Shown: positions 16,567-25,089 of the stretch, in pieces
How positions within the stretch are numbered: the stretch's first letter is position 1
Layout of the letters: each line of letters begins with the position of its first letter
DNA from: an uncultured Bacilli bacterium
Lineage (GTDB): Bacteria > Bacillota_I > Bacilli_A > RF39 > UBA660
Assembly: GCA_934119955.1 (NCBI GenBank)
Contig: CAKOSZ010000005.1
Coordinates: 1 to 64,000 of the forward strand
Length of the DNA stretch: 64,000 nt
Reading direction: 5' to 3'
Made by a program: the position numbers and the translations under genes
Notes under the pieces: generated by a model
Databases searched by the model: none
Told to the model about the DNA's origin: nothing
What the model saw: only the letters and a program-made list of their open reading frames with translations

Positions 16567-17828
16567 AAATTGCAGTTATTGGATTGGGATATGTTGGATT
16601 ACCTATTTTAAAAGCATTTTCTAAAAAATATTATGTTGTTGGAATAGATGTTAATAAACACAAAATTGATAATTTTGTTAATCTTCAAAGTGATAAAAAT
16701 AGTAATTTTTTTACTTCCAATGTTAATTTTTCTGTTTCTTTTGAAGCGTTAAGAGATATTGATATTGTTATAGTTGCTGTACCTACTCCAATAGATAATA
16801 ATAAAAATCCAGATTTAACATGCTTAAAAAATGCAACAAGTAGTTTGGCCAAATATATAAAAAAGGGAAGTACTATTATCTATGAATCGACTGTTTATCC
16901 TGGTACAACAGAAGAAATTTGTATTCCAATATTGGAAACAGAATCGAATATGATATGCGGAAGAGACTTTTTTGTTGGATATTCACCTGAAAGAATAAAT
17001 GTAGGTGATAGTGTTCACACTTTTGAAAATATTGATAAAATTGTGGCTGGAATTGATAAAAAAACTTCTTCGCTAATAAAAGAAGTTTATAGTAGTATAT
17101 TGAAAGCAAATGTTATTGAAGTATCTTCTATTAAGGTGGCAGAAGCATCAAAAATAATCGAAAACTCACAAAGAGATATCAATATTGCATTTATGAACGA
17201 AATATCTAAAATTTTTAAATTAATGAATATTGACACTTATGAAGTATTAGAAGCAGCAAGTACAAAATGGAATTTTTTAAATTTTAAACCTGGATTGGTT
17301 GGTGGTCATTGTATTAGCGTTGATCCGTACTATCTTGCTCAAAAAGCAATTGATTTGCATTACATTCCTAAAGTTATATTATCTGGTAGAAATATTAATG
17401 ATTCAATGGGAAATTATGTTGCCAAATCATTAATGAAAATTTTTGAAGATAATAAAATGACTTCTCATAATAGTAAAGTTTTAATATTAGGTGTAACTTT
17501 TAAAGAAAATGTTTCAGATATCAGAAATTCTAGAGTAGTTGATATTATCACTGATTTAGAGAAAAATGGATGTATTGTATATGCGGAGGATTATAATGTT
17601 GATAAAAATGATTTTTGGAATATGTATAATAAAAAGCTTTATAAAAATATTAAAAATGTTGATGTTGTCATTATTGCTACAAAGCATAAGAAATATTGTA
17701 ATTTTACAATTGATAAAATAAAATCGTTTTATGCTAACAATAACAAACCAAAAATATTTTTTGACTTGTATGGTATTTATAATATGGAAATGTTAAAAAA
17801 GGAAGGAATTATTGTATGGAGGTTTTAA
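16563..17828 (+). CDS. UDP-N-acetylhexosamine 6-dehydrogenase (TviB/WbpA-like)
   Basis: 421 aa with a GTG start behind AGGAGGTGAT. The N-terminal Rossmann domain has GLGYVGLP (7-14). The conserved family blocks VAVPTP, ESTVYPGTTEE, GYSPERINVGD and KVAEASKIIENSQRDINIAFMNE follow, then the active-site Cys250 in GGHCISVDPYYL. These blocks match enzymes that oxidise C6 of UDP-GlcNAc or UDP-GalNAc to the uronic acid (TviB, WbpA/WbpO, Cap5L) more closely than UDP-glucose dehydrogenases. The next gene is a TviC/WbpP-type epimerase, as in the Vi-antigen pathway, so UDP-GalNAcA is the likely joint product. The two genes overlap by 13 nt. Confidence 0.88.
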   Translation: MKIAVIGLGYVGLPILKAFSKKYYVVGIDVNKHKIDNFVNLQSDKNSNFFTSNVNFSVSFEALRDIDIVIVAVPTPIDNNKNPDLTCLKNATSSLAKYIKKGSTIIYESTVYPGTTEEICIPILETESNMICGRDFFVGYSPERINVGDSVHTFENIDKIVAGIDKKTSSLIKEVYSSILKANVIEVSSIKVAEASKIIENSQRDINIAFMNEISKIFKLMNIDTYEVLEAASTKWNFLNFKPGLVGGHCISVDPYYLAQKAIDLHYIPKVILSGRNINDSMGNYVAKSLMKIFEDNKMTSHNSKVLILGVTFKENVSDIRNSRVVDIITDLEKNGCIVYAEDYNVDKNDFWNMYNKKLYKNIKNVDVVIIATKHKKYCNFTIDKIKSFYANNNKPKIFFDLYGIYNMEMLKKEGIIVWRF

Positions 17829-18787
17829 AAAAAAATAAAATTTTAATTACTGGAGTTGCTGGCTTTATTGGTTCACATATTGCTGATAAATTTGTTAATG
17901 AGGGATATGTGGTAAGAGGAATCGATAATTTTTCTAATGGTTCTATAAATAATATTAAACATTTACTAAATTTTAAAAATTTTGAATTTATAGAAGGAGA
18001 TATTACAAATTTTGAATTTTGTTTAAAAATTACTAAAAATATAGATTTTGTTTTTCATGAAGCTGCACTTGGATCAGTTCCAAGATCAATTATTGAACCA
18101 CTTGAATATACAACAAATAATGTTTTGGGAATGCATAATATGCTTGAAGCATCCGTAAAAAATAATGTTATTAGATTCATTTATGCATCATCTTCATCTG
18201 TTTATGGAAATAATGAAAATTTATTGAAACAAATAGGAAGTGAATCTGAAGTTTTATCACCTTATGCCTTATCAAAAAAAATTGATGAAGAGTTAGCATT
18301 ATTGTATTATAAATTATATGGATTAAAAACCATAGGATTAAGGTATTTTAATGTTTTTGGAGAAAGACAAAAGGCAAATTATGTTTATGAAGCTGTTATT
18401 CCAAAATTTATTAATTCTATAATTAAAGATGATGAAATTACTATTTTTGGAGATGGACTTCAAAAAAGAGATTTTACTTATGTGAAAAATGTTGTTGAAG
18501 CTAATATGAGTGCTGTGATATCAGATGATGTTTCGTTTGGCTCGGTTTATAATGTTGGCTGTGGCGAGGCAACTAATATTAATGAGTTAAGCAATAAATT
18601 ATTTGGTATTGCAGGTAAAAAAGTAAAAATGCGTTATTCTAACACAAGAAAAGGAGATGTTAAAAATTCTATGGCTGATATATCTAAAACAATTACTGAT
18701 TTGCATTATACTCCTAAGTATTTATTAGATGAAGGCTTGCGTAATACTGTTTCTTGGTATTTTTCTAGCGAAGGAGATGATAATTAA
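17816..18787 (+). CDS. UDP-N-acetylglucosamine 4-epimerase (TviC/WbpP-like SDR)
   Basis: 323 aa extended short-chain dehydrogenase. The nucleotide-binding GVAGFIGSH (13-21), the HEAALGSVPRSI block (81-92) typical of WbpP/TviC-type epimerases, SSSSVYG, and the catalytic SPYALSK with Tyr150 and Lys154 are all visible, followed by RYFNVFGERQ. It interconverts UDP-GlcNAc(A) and UDP-GalNAc(A) at C4 using bound NAD. It overlaps the dehydrogenase upstream by 13 nt, and the radical SAM start lies 2 nt after its stop, so the operon is tightly packed. The AALGSVPRSI signature is what separates it from GalE. Confidence 0.87.
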   Translation: MEVLKKNKILITGVAGFIGSHIADKFVNEGYVVRGIDNFSNGSINNIKHLLNFKNFEFIEGDITNFEFCLKITKNIDFVFHEAALGSVPRSIIEPLEYTTNNVLGMHNMLEASVKNNVIRFIYASSSSVYGNNENLLKQIGSESEVLSPYALSKKIDEELALLYYKLYGLKTIGLRYFNVFGERQKANYVYEAVIPKFINSIIKDDEITIFGDGLQKRDFTYVKNVVEANMSAVISDDVSFGSVYNVGCGEATNINELSNKLFGIAGKKVKMRYSNTRKGDVKNSMADISKTITDLHYTPKYLLDEGLRNTVSWYFSSEGDDN

Positions 18788-18788
18788 T

Positions 18789-19901
18789 ATGAAAATATCT
18801 TATAAACAAAATTGCTATTATACAAACTATGTAAATGAATATTATAAGGATGGAAGTTTTTATAATATTAAAAAAAATATTCCTAAAACTGTTACTATTA
18901 AACCTACACTTTGCTGTGTTGCTAGGTGTGCTCATTGTAGTCCTAGGAATAAAAAATTTTCTGGAAATAGAATTATGTCATTAGAAGAATATGATGTTTT
19001 ATTTGCTAATCTTAAAAAACTTGGTACTGAAAATATTTGTATAAGTGGGGGAGAGCCATTACTTTATAATAATGTTGTTTCGTTAGTAGAGTTAATTACA
19101 AAAAATGGTATGAAGGCGTCTCTAAATACAAATGGTTGGCTACTAAATCGGGTTATGTTTGATAAATTGATGAAAGCTGGCTTGCTTGCAATTAATGTTT
19201 CACTTGATTCACCAATTCCTTCAATTCACGATAAACTTAGGGGGTTAAATGGATTATTTGATAAAACTGTTTCACAAATTAAAGATTGTAAAGCTACAAA
19301 TATTCCATTTGTTTTGAATATCAGAATGGTTCTTTCTAAACACAACTATAAGGATGTTGATAAAATGATTGATTTAGCAATGGAATTAAATGCTGATGTT
19401 TTAAGTATTGATATGATTGAAGCAGATTCTAAAAATAAACTTTTCCTTTTGAAAGAAGAAGAATTGAATTTGTTTGAAAAAAGTATAAAACCTGAATTGA
19501 TAAATAAAATTATAACTTTAAATATAGATGACGAATTGAAAGAATTGGATATCAAACAAATTGAAAACATATTGAATCCAAATTTCAATTCTTGCAAAAA
19601 TTATAGCAATGGTATATATTGGCCTGATGATAATATAAAGAAAAAATGTGATATTCCAAATAGTTTCTTGATTATTGAAGGAGATGGTAATGTTTTACCT
19701 TGTAATGCTGTTGAATATAATAGAAATAAAATTTGTGGAAATTTATTTGAAAAAAATATTTTTGATGTATGGGAAAGTGAAGAAATAACAAAATTTAGAA
19801 ATGATAAAATGGATTTTTGCAGAGAATGTCCAATGAATATGAGCTTTATGATTTTTTTAACAAAAAATATTATTGAAAGAGATGTTTACTTTGAATGCTG
19901 A
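18789..19901 (+). CDS. radical SAM/SPASM enzyme
   Basis: 370 aa from ATG 18789 (AAGGAG lies 13 bp upstream; an in-frame ATG at 18777 is too close to it). CCVARCAHC holds the CxxxCxxC that binds the SAM-cleaving 4Fe-4S cluster (C43, C47, C50). ISGGEPLLY and VSLDSP match the SAM-binding GGEP and strand-5 motifs. The C-terminal third has a SPASM pattern: Cys in NSCKN, KKCDIP, VLPCNAVEY, KICGNL and FCRECP, enough for auxiliary clusters. Such enzymes modify peptides or small molecules (PqqE, AnSME, BtrN-like). No precursor peptide gene is evident nearby, so a sugar or amino-acid-derived substrate is plausible. Confidence 0.88.
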   Translation: MKISYKQNCYYTNYVNEYYKDGSFYNIKKNIPKTVTIKPTLCCVARCAHCSPRNKKFSGNRIMSLEEYDVLFANLKKLGTENICISGGEPLLYNNVVSLVELITKNGMKASLNTNGWLLNRVMFDKLMKAGLLAINVSLDSPIPSIHDKLRGLNGLFDKTVSQIKDCKATNIPFVLNIRMVLSKHNYKDVDKMIDLAMELNADVLSIDMIEADSKNKLFLLKEEELNLFEKSIKPELINKIITLNIDDELKELDIKQIENILNPNFNSCKNYSNGIYWPDDNIKKKCDIPNSFLIIEGDGNVLPCNAVEYNRNKICGNLFEKNIFDVWESEEITKFRNDKMDFCRECPMNMSFMIFLTKNIIERDVYFEC

Positions 19902-21105
19902 ATTAATTATACAAGATAAAGATAAAGCTTATATTTATATGGAAAGATATGTAAATAATGGTTCCCCTAGTGGATATACTTTTGTTAATAGTACTTCAAA
20001 TAAAACTAATCCATTTGGAATGTGTCCACATTTTAAACTGTTGAAAATTTCTGATACTGATTGCACACACTTTATTATAAATAAAAATGAGGCTATTTTT
20101 AATGACTTTAATTTTGTTCATCCAGATTGCGTTTTGTCTGATATGTTTGATAACTATTCTTTGTATTCTTCAGATTTCAACGTTATACCTACTGCCAGCT
20201 CTAGGACTGTTTTAGCACTTAATAATAAAGACAAATGCTTTTTAAAACTTTCATATAATTCAAAATTGGGGCGTTCAGGACGTCAAATAAATTTTAAAGG
20301 AGCAGAAACTAGTATAAATAATTCTAATTTTATTGTTGATAAAATTAGAAAGAATGAGTTACCAGATTTTTTCTCTATTTTGCAAGAAAAATCAGCAAAA
20401 ATTTCTATCATTAATTTTGATAATCAATGTTATGAGTGGGGTACAATTTATAGAAGTTTTAATCCTTTTCCATATGTTTCTTCAAAATTGTATATGATAC
20501 CAGCATTTTCGCTGTTCTCAACTGATTTGTTTCATGATGATGAACTTTTAATTAATCAATTTATATTAAATAGTGGAATCAGTCCTAATAATTATTTAGA
20601 AAAAATTATATATATTATTTTAACAAGTTATTGGAATTTATTAATAAATTGTGGAATGGTACCTGAAATGCATTCTCAAAATTGTTTATTTGAAATAGAC
20701 GAAAATTTTGAAATTAAAAGATTAGTTTTAAGAGATATGGAAGATGTTGATAGAGATTTAAATATTATTAGAGAATTAAACATCAATATTAACGGCTTAA
20801 AAATTGGAGGATATAAAGAGTATGATTTCACTTCTGAAGAATATAAATACAGGACTTCATATATGTATGATTTTAAATTAGGTGAATATCTAATAAATCC
20901 AATTATCGAAGCTGTTTGTTTTAGATTTGGGTTATCTCCAGACTATTTTTATGATTTTTCTAAAAAAATTAGTAATAAGTTTATTAAACAGCTTCCATCT
21001 AATTATTTTATTAATAAAAATATTTGGTTTAGTAGAGATACTAATGATGCTGGTTTAAATAAAACTAAAAAGTATGTTTCTAATTTGAAACCTAAATTCA
21101 GATAA
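19882..21105 (+). CDS. IucA/IucC-like (NIS synthetase-type) amide ligase
   Basis: About 407 aa from ATG 19882 (in-frame TTGs at 19873 and 19891 are alternatives), overlapping the radical SAM gene by 20 nt. Features that recall NRPS-independent siderophore synthetases are: IPTASSRTVLAL (the SSRT ATP-site region), KLSYNSKLGRSGRQI (the KLS...R strand), and EMHSQNCLFEID followed by RLVLRDMEDVD (the EAHQQN...RD catalytic/Mg motif). Family members adenylate a carboxylate, classically citrate, and join it to an amine or alcohol. At about 407 residues it is well short of the usual 580-620, mainly at the N-terminus. The assignment rests on motif memory and should be tested by profile search. Confidence 0.62.
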   Translation: MFTLNAELIIQDKDKAYIYMERYVNNGSPSGYTFVNSTSNKTNPFGMCPHFKLLKISDTDCTHFIINKNEAIFNDFNFVHPDCVLSDMFDNYSLYSSDFNVIPTASSRTVLALNNKDKCFLKLSYNSKLGRSGRQINFKGAETSINNSNFIVDKIRKNELPDFFSILQEKSAKISIINFDNQCYEWGTIYRSFNPFPYVSSKLYMIPAFSLFSTDLFHDDELLINQFILNSGISPNNYLEKIIYIILTSYWNLLINCGMVPEMHSQNCLFEIDENFEIKRLVLRDMEDVDRDLNIIRELNININGLKIGGYKEYDFTSEEYKYRTSYMYDFKLGEYLINPIIEAVCFRFGLSPDYFYDFSKKISNKFIKQLPSNYFINKNIWFSRDTNDAGLNKTKKYVSNLKPKFR

Positions 21106-21119
21106 AGAGAGGTGATTAT

Positions 21120-22211
21120 ATGAAAATTTTAGTTGGAATTTGTGGAATAGGCAATGGTCATTGTTCGCGTCAATCTATTATTATTGACAAACTAATTGAA
21201 CGAGGACATGATGTTAGGATATTAACTTATGGAAAAGGAATTAAATATTATTCTGAAACCAAAATTAAAACTTATAAAGTTTTTGTGCCATTTATTACTT
21301 TTAAAGGAGAAAAAATAAATTTTTTAGATGTTATTGAAAAAAATTTTTTCAAGGCAATTCCCGGCTTTTTTACTAATTTATTTCTTTTGATAAAATTGAA
21401 AATTACAAATTTTATTCCTGATGTATGCATAAGTGATTATGAACCAACTGTTGCCTTATTTTCTTATATTTTTAAAAAACCTCTAATAAACATTGATCAA
21501 CAAAGTAAATTTTTGTATATGAGCAATGATAATATTAATGGATTTTCTATTTTAGAAGAGAAAAATAGGCTAAATTTGTTTTTTCCTAGGTATACACAAA
21601 AAATTATATTTTCTTTTTATAAAGTTAATAATATGATGTTACCTAATGATGTTTTATTAGTTCCTGCCATTATTAAAAATGAAATAAAAATTAATAATAA
21701 ACCTAAAAAAAATAAAAAAGTAATTGTATATTTTTCAAAATTTATTGATAAATCCATTAATCAAGATTATTTTGATATATTTAATTTGTTTGGTAAGTTT
21801 AGTGATTTTCTTTTTGTTATTTATATAAATGATAATACACATTTTGAATGTAATTATAGTAATATTGTTGTAAAATATAATAAGTTAAATGATTTTTCTA
21901 TAGATTTTGGTGATTCTTGTGCTGTTATTAGTACTGCTGGCCATACATTGATATCAGAAGCCATATATTGTAATATACCAACATTTGTTATTCCTTTACC
22001 AACTTATGATCAAAATTATTGCGCAAAATTTATTTTAAATAATAAAATAGGATACTCTGACATGGTGTTAAATTATGATAATTTATCTTATTTTTTGAAT
22101 AATATTGACTATTTTAAAAAAAATTTATTATGTTGTGAGAATATTTTATATGATAATGATAGTTTAAATATTATTATAAAGGAAATAGAAAAATATGAAA
22201 GTAATTACTAA
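21120..22211 (+). CDS. glycosyltransferase, GT-B fold (MurG/UGT-like)
   Basis: 363 aa, soluble or peripheral. The N-terminus VGICGIGNGHCSRQSIIIDKL is the Gly-rich acceptor-side loop of MJ1255/GT28-like enzymes, and the C-terminal domain has the donor-binding block VISTAGHTLISEAIYCNIPTF followed by PLPTYDQNYCAKFI (the conserved D-Q after the loop). It would transfer a sugar from a nucleotide donor, possibly the UDP-HexNAcA made by the two upstream enzymes, to an unknown acceptor. AGAGAGGTGATT precedes ATG 21120. The 3' end overlaps the deacetylase gene by 17 nt. Confidence 0.8.
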   Translation: MKILVGICGIGNGHCSRQSIIIDKLIERGHDVRILTYGKGIKYYSETKIKTYKVFVPFITFKGEKINFLDVIEKNFFKAIPGFFTNLFLLIKLKITNFIPDVCISDYEPTVALFSYIFKKPLINIDQQSKFLYMSNDNINGFSILEEKNRLNLFFPRYTQKIIFSFYKVNNMMLPNDVLLVPAIIKNEIKINNKPKKNKKVIVYFSKFIDKSINQDYFDIFNLFGKFSDFLFVIYINDNTHFECNYSNIVVKYNKLNDFSIDFGDSCAVISTAGHTLISEAIYCNIPTFVIPLPTYDQNYCAKFILNNKIGYSDMVLNYDNLSYFLNNIDYFKKNLLCCENILYDNDSLNIIIKEIEKYESNY

Positions 22212-23112
22212 TGCTGATGATTTTGGAATTGATTTTGATAGAGATTTTGGAATATTTTTGGCAGCTTTATTTGGATTAGTATCAAGTGTTAGTGTCATAG
22301 TAACTAATAAAATATCTTGCTTTCAAAAAATTATGATTAGCATAATGAAACGAAAAATTAGTGTAGGATTACATGTTAATCTTACAGATAATCCATTAAC
22401 TATGTTTAATACGGATGATTTATACATACATAAGTATAATTTTGTAAAGCCTAAGTATATTTTTTGGAAAAATTGTCTTGAAAATAGTATTTTGTTAGAG
22501 AACATAGAATTAGAAATTGCTTCACAATTTAATATTTTTGTTAATAAGTTTGGATTTATTCCAAATCATATTGATGGACATAATCATTGCAATATTTTTA
22601 ACAAACAAATAAATGATATTTTTACTGATTATGCAAAAAAGTATAATATTCATTTAAGAATTCCTTATGAAAATATAACCAAATATGATAAAACAATTAT
22701 TTCTGATAACACTTTATTTAATGATTTTGTTTTCTTTAAATGTAAAAAAAATTTTTCTTTAAACGATGTTCTTAAAAATTACGAATTATTTTTTAAATAT
22801 GATTTTGTTTTGTATAATTGTCTTTGTGATATTTACTGCTTAAAAGATAATATTAAGTTTATAGGAAGTATTTATGGTTATTTTAGAAAAAGTAAGGTGC
22901 TATATCAACAAATAATAAAATTTAACAAAGATGAATGTGTTCAGATAATGGTTCATCCTGGTTTTTATTTTCCGTTTATGAAACATAAAACTTTATTTTC
23001 TAATTTTGATAGGGTAAAAGAGTTTTTAGTGTTGTGGAGGTTTAATATTTATATTTCAAAAGATAAAAAAATTAATATAGTAAATTATAATTATAAAAAA
23101 ATTGAAAATTAA
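22195..23112 (+). CDS. ChbG/YdjC/HpnK-family carbohydrate deacetylase
   Basis: 305 aa. The family signatures are in order: ITNADDFGID at the N-terminus (metal-binding Asp), VGLHVNLTDNP (His near 62), NHIDGHNHCN (metal His pair) and IMVHPGFYFPF near the C-terminus. Members remove acetyl groups from N-acetyl sugars of small glycoconjugates (chitobiose, hopanoid-GlcNAc) in a metal-dependent reaction. Here it probably deacetylates the product of the preceding glycosyltransferase, exposing an amine. It is the last gene of the six-gene unit; the next gene has its own promoter. TTG-leucine codons remain frequent here, as in the upstream operon genes. Confidence 0.85.
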   Translation: MKVITNADDFGIDFDRDFGIFLAALFGLVSSVSVIVTNKISCFQKIMISIMKRKISVGLHVNLTDNPLTMFNTDDLYIHKYNFVKPKYIFWKNCLENSILLENIELEIASQFNIFVNKFGFIPNHIDGHNHCNIFNKQINDIFTDYAKKYNIHLRIPYENITKYDKTIISDNTLFNDFVFFKCKKNFSLNDVLKNYELFFKYDFVLYNCLCDIYCLKDNIKFIGSIYGYFRKSKVLYQQIIKFNKDECVQIMVHPGFYFPFMKHKTLFSNFDRVKEFLVLWRFNIYISKDKKINIVNYNYKKIEN

Positions 23113-23121
23113 ATAATAAAA

Positions 23122-23150
23122 TTGTAAAAAATTAAAAAGTATGCTATAAT
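23122..23150 (+). promoter_or_regulatory. promoter of metG
   Basis: TTGTAA (23122-23127), 17-bp spacer, TATAAT (23145-23150) with an extended TGC. The -10 sits in a small palindrome (GCTATA-A-TATAGC, 23143-23155). The AAAGGAGG ribosome site follows; no T-box leader fits in the 25 bp available. Confidence 0.75.
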
Positions 23151-23175
23151 ATAGCAAAAAAAAGGAGGAATAATA

Positions 23176-24846
23176 ATGAAAAGAGATATTTTTATAGGAG
23201 GGGCATGGCCATATTCTAATTATTTTTTACATGTTGGACATTTAGCTGCTTTATTACCAGGAGATATTTTAGCTAAATATTTTCGAGGATGTGGCGATAA
23301 TGTTATATATGTTTCAGGATCTGACTGTCATGGTACTCCAATTACTGAAAGAGCTAAGAAAGAAAATACTACACCTTATGATATAGCAAATTATTATCAT
23401 AATGAATTTGTCAATACTTTTAATAAACTTGGTTTTGAATATGATGAATATTCTTGCACAATGAGTAAAGAGCATATTGACTATGTAGAAAAACAATTTA
23501 AGAAAATGATGGAAAATGGTTACATTTATGAAAAGGAAGAGTTACAAGATTATTGCGATGAATGTCAGACTTTTTTATCAGATAGAGAAATTGTTGGTAC
23601 ATGTCCTCACTGTGGTGGTAAAAGTACAGGGGATCAATGTGATGTTTGTGGCGTGTCTCTAGATAGTTCTGAAGTTCTTGATAAAAAATGTAAATCTTGT
23701 GGTAGCAAAACTGTCATGAAAAAGAATAAACATTTATATTTTAAATTAACTGCATTTAAAGATGAACTTCAAGATTTAATTAACAATAGTAAAACAACTT
23801 GGAGAAAAAATGCTTTAGGTGAAGCTCAAAAATATATTAATATGGGATTAGTTGATAGGGCTGCAACTAGACAATTAAATTGGGGAGTGCCAGTACCTGT
23901 TAAAGGTTATGATGACAAAAGAATATATGTATGGATTGAAGCTGTTTTAGGTTATCTTTCTGTAGGATATGATGTTGCTAAAAAAAGAAATATTGATTTC
24001 GATAAATTCATGAATAATGATAATAAAAATTTAAGAACTTATTATGTTCATGGAAAAGATAATATTCCATTTCATACGACAATTTATCCGTCTTTAATTA
24101 TGGCTATTAAAAATAATTACAGATTACCTGATTATATTGTTTCATCAGCATATGTAAATTTAAATAATGAGAAAATGAGTAAATCTAAAGGTAATTTAAT
24201 TACTGCTAATGAATTACTTGAAATGTTTGATAAAGATTCATTAAGATTTTACTTCTCATTTAAAGGACCAGAGGTTAGTGATATGAATTGTTCTATTGAA
24301 GATATAGTTCAAACTCATAATAAATTTTTAGTAGGTATGTTAGGGAATTTTATTAATAGAAACTTATCTTTTATTAACAAAAAATTTAACGGTCAAATTA
24401 AAGAAGGAACAATTGATCCAAAAATCAAAGAAGCTACAAAACAATGCTTTGCTCTTGTAGGTAATTATTTTGAAAAAGGTGAGATAAAAAATGCTGTAAC
24501 TCAGATAGTTGAATATATTAGTTTAGCAAATAGATATTATGATAGTAAAGAACCATGGATACAAGTAAAAAATGACATTGATGCATTTAATGATACTACT
24601 TATACATGTTTATATATGATTGCTAATATTTCAAATATTATTGCTCCAATTTTACCAAGTGCTTCTTTAAAACTTAAAAAAATGTTAGATTTACCTCCTT
24701 ATACATGGAGTGAAATAAATATTTCAGGTGATAAAACATTTACTAATATTGATATTTTATATTCTAAACTTGATGAGAAAACTATTTTAGATTACTATGA
24801 AAATAACCAAAATAAAGAAAATGATAATGATTCTTTAAAGAGATAA
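23176..24846 (+). CDS. metG: methionyl-tRNA synthetase (accessory/archaeal-like type with two zinc knuckles)
   Basis: 556 aa class I synthetase that charges tRNA-Met. The HIGH motif is HVGH in GAWPYSNYFLHVGHLAALL, and the KMSKS motif is intact (EKMSKSKG). The connective-peptide insert has four CxxC pairs (CDEC, CPHC, CDVC, CKSC), so two zinc sites. The GAWPYSN...GSDCHGTPITERA style belongs to the E. coli/archaeal-like MetRS group, which in Bacilli usually occurs as a second copy beside the standard MetS. The C-terminal EMAP-like dimerisation domain is absent. It follows the biosynthetic operon at 63 bp with its own promoter, inside the segment bracketed by hairpin repeats. Confidence 0.93.
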   Translation: MKRDIFIGGAWPYSNYFLHVGHLAALLPGDILAKYFRGCGDNVIYVSGSDCHGTPITERAKKENTTPYDIANYYHNEFVNTFNKLGFEYDEYSCTMSKEHIDYVEKQFKKMMENGYIYEKEELQDYCDECQTFLSDREIVGTCPHCGGKSTGDQCDVCGVSLDSSEVLDKKCKSCGSKTVMKKNKHLYFKLTAFKDELQDLINNSKTTWRKNALGEAQKYINMGLVDRAATRQLNWGVPVPVKGYDDKRIYVWIEAVLGYLSVGYDVAKKRNIDFDKFMNNDNKNLRTYYVHGKDNIPFHTTIYPSLIMAIKNNYRLPDYIVSSAYVNLNNEKMSKSKGNLITANELLEMFDKDSLRFYFSFKGPEVSDMNCSIEDIVQTHNKFLVGMLGNFINRNLSFINKKFNGQIKEGTIDPKIKEATKQCFALVGNYFEKGEIKNAVTQIVEYISLANRYYDSKEPWIQVKNDIDAFNDTTYTCLYMIANISNIIAPILPSASLKLKKMLDLPPYTWSEINISGDKTFTNIDILYSKLDEKTILDYYENNQNKENDNDSLKR

Positions 24847-24954
24847 TTAAATAAAAATCTAATTTTTATAGTTTGTAGATTATATATGTAAATAATTTTA
24901 TATAAAGAAAATTTTTTCTTGTTAATTAGAAATATAATTAACTGAATAGGTAAC

Positions 24955-25007
24955 AAAATAGAGATGATAAATTATCAGCTCTATTTTTGTTATTATGAAT
25001 TAAATAA
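24955..25007 (+). repeat. hairpin repeat element, copy 2 (terminator after metG)
   Basis: AAAATAGAG (24955-24963) pairs with CTCTATTTT (24979-24987), and the inner TGAT pairs with ATCA, with one A/G mismatch between. By eye about 48 of 54 aligned positions match the copy at 15699-15752, including the single-stranded flank TGTTATTAT. Confidence 0.75.
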
Positions 25008-25089
25008 CTATATCTTTTTTAATTAAAAATACTTATTATAATAAAAAAAATAATTATACATTTTTACAATGATAAATTCAGCAACATTT

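Noticed and set aside
16876..17109. Minus-strand frame inside the dehydrogenase gene
   Set aside because: It is a shadow of the strongly conserved plus-strand frame and has no ribosome site or recognisable product.
23176..24846. T-box control of metG
   Set aside because: Only 25 bp separate the -10 from the start codon, with no room for a T-box leader.
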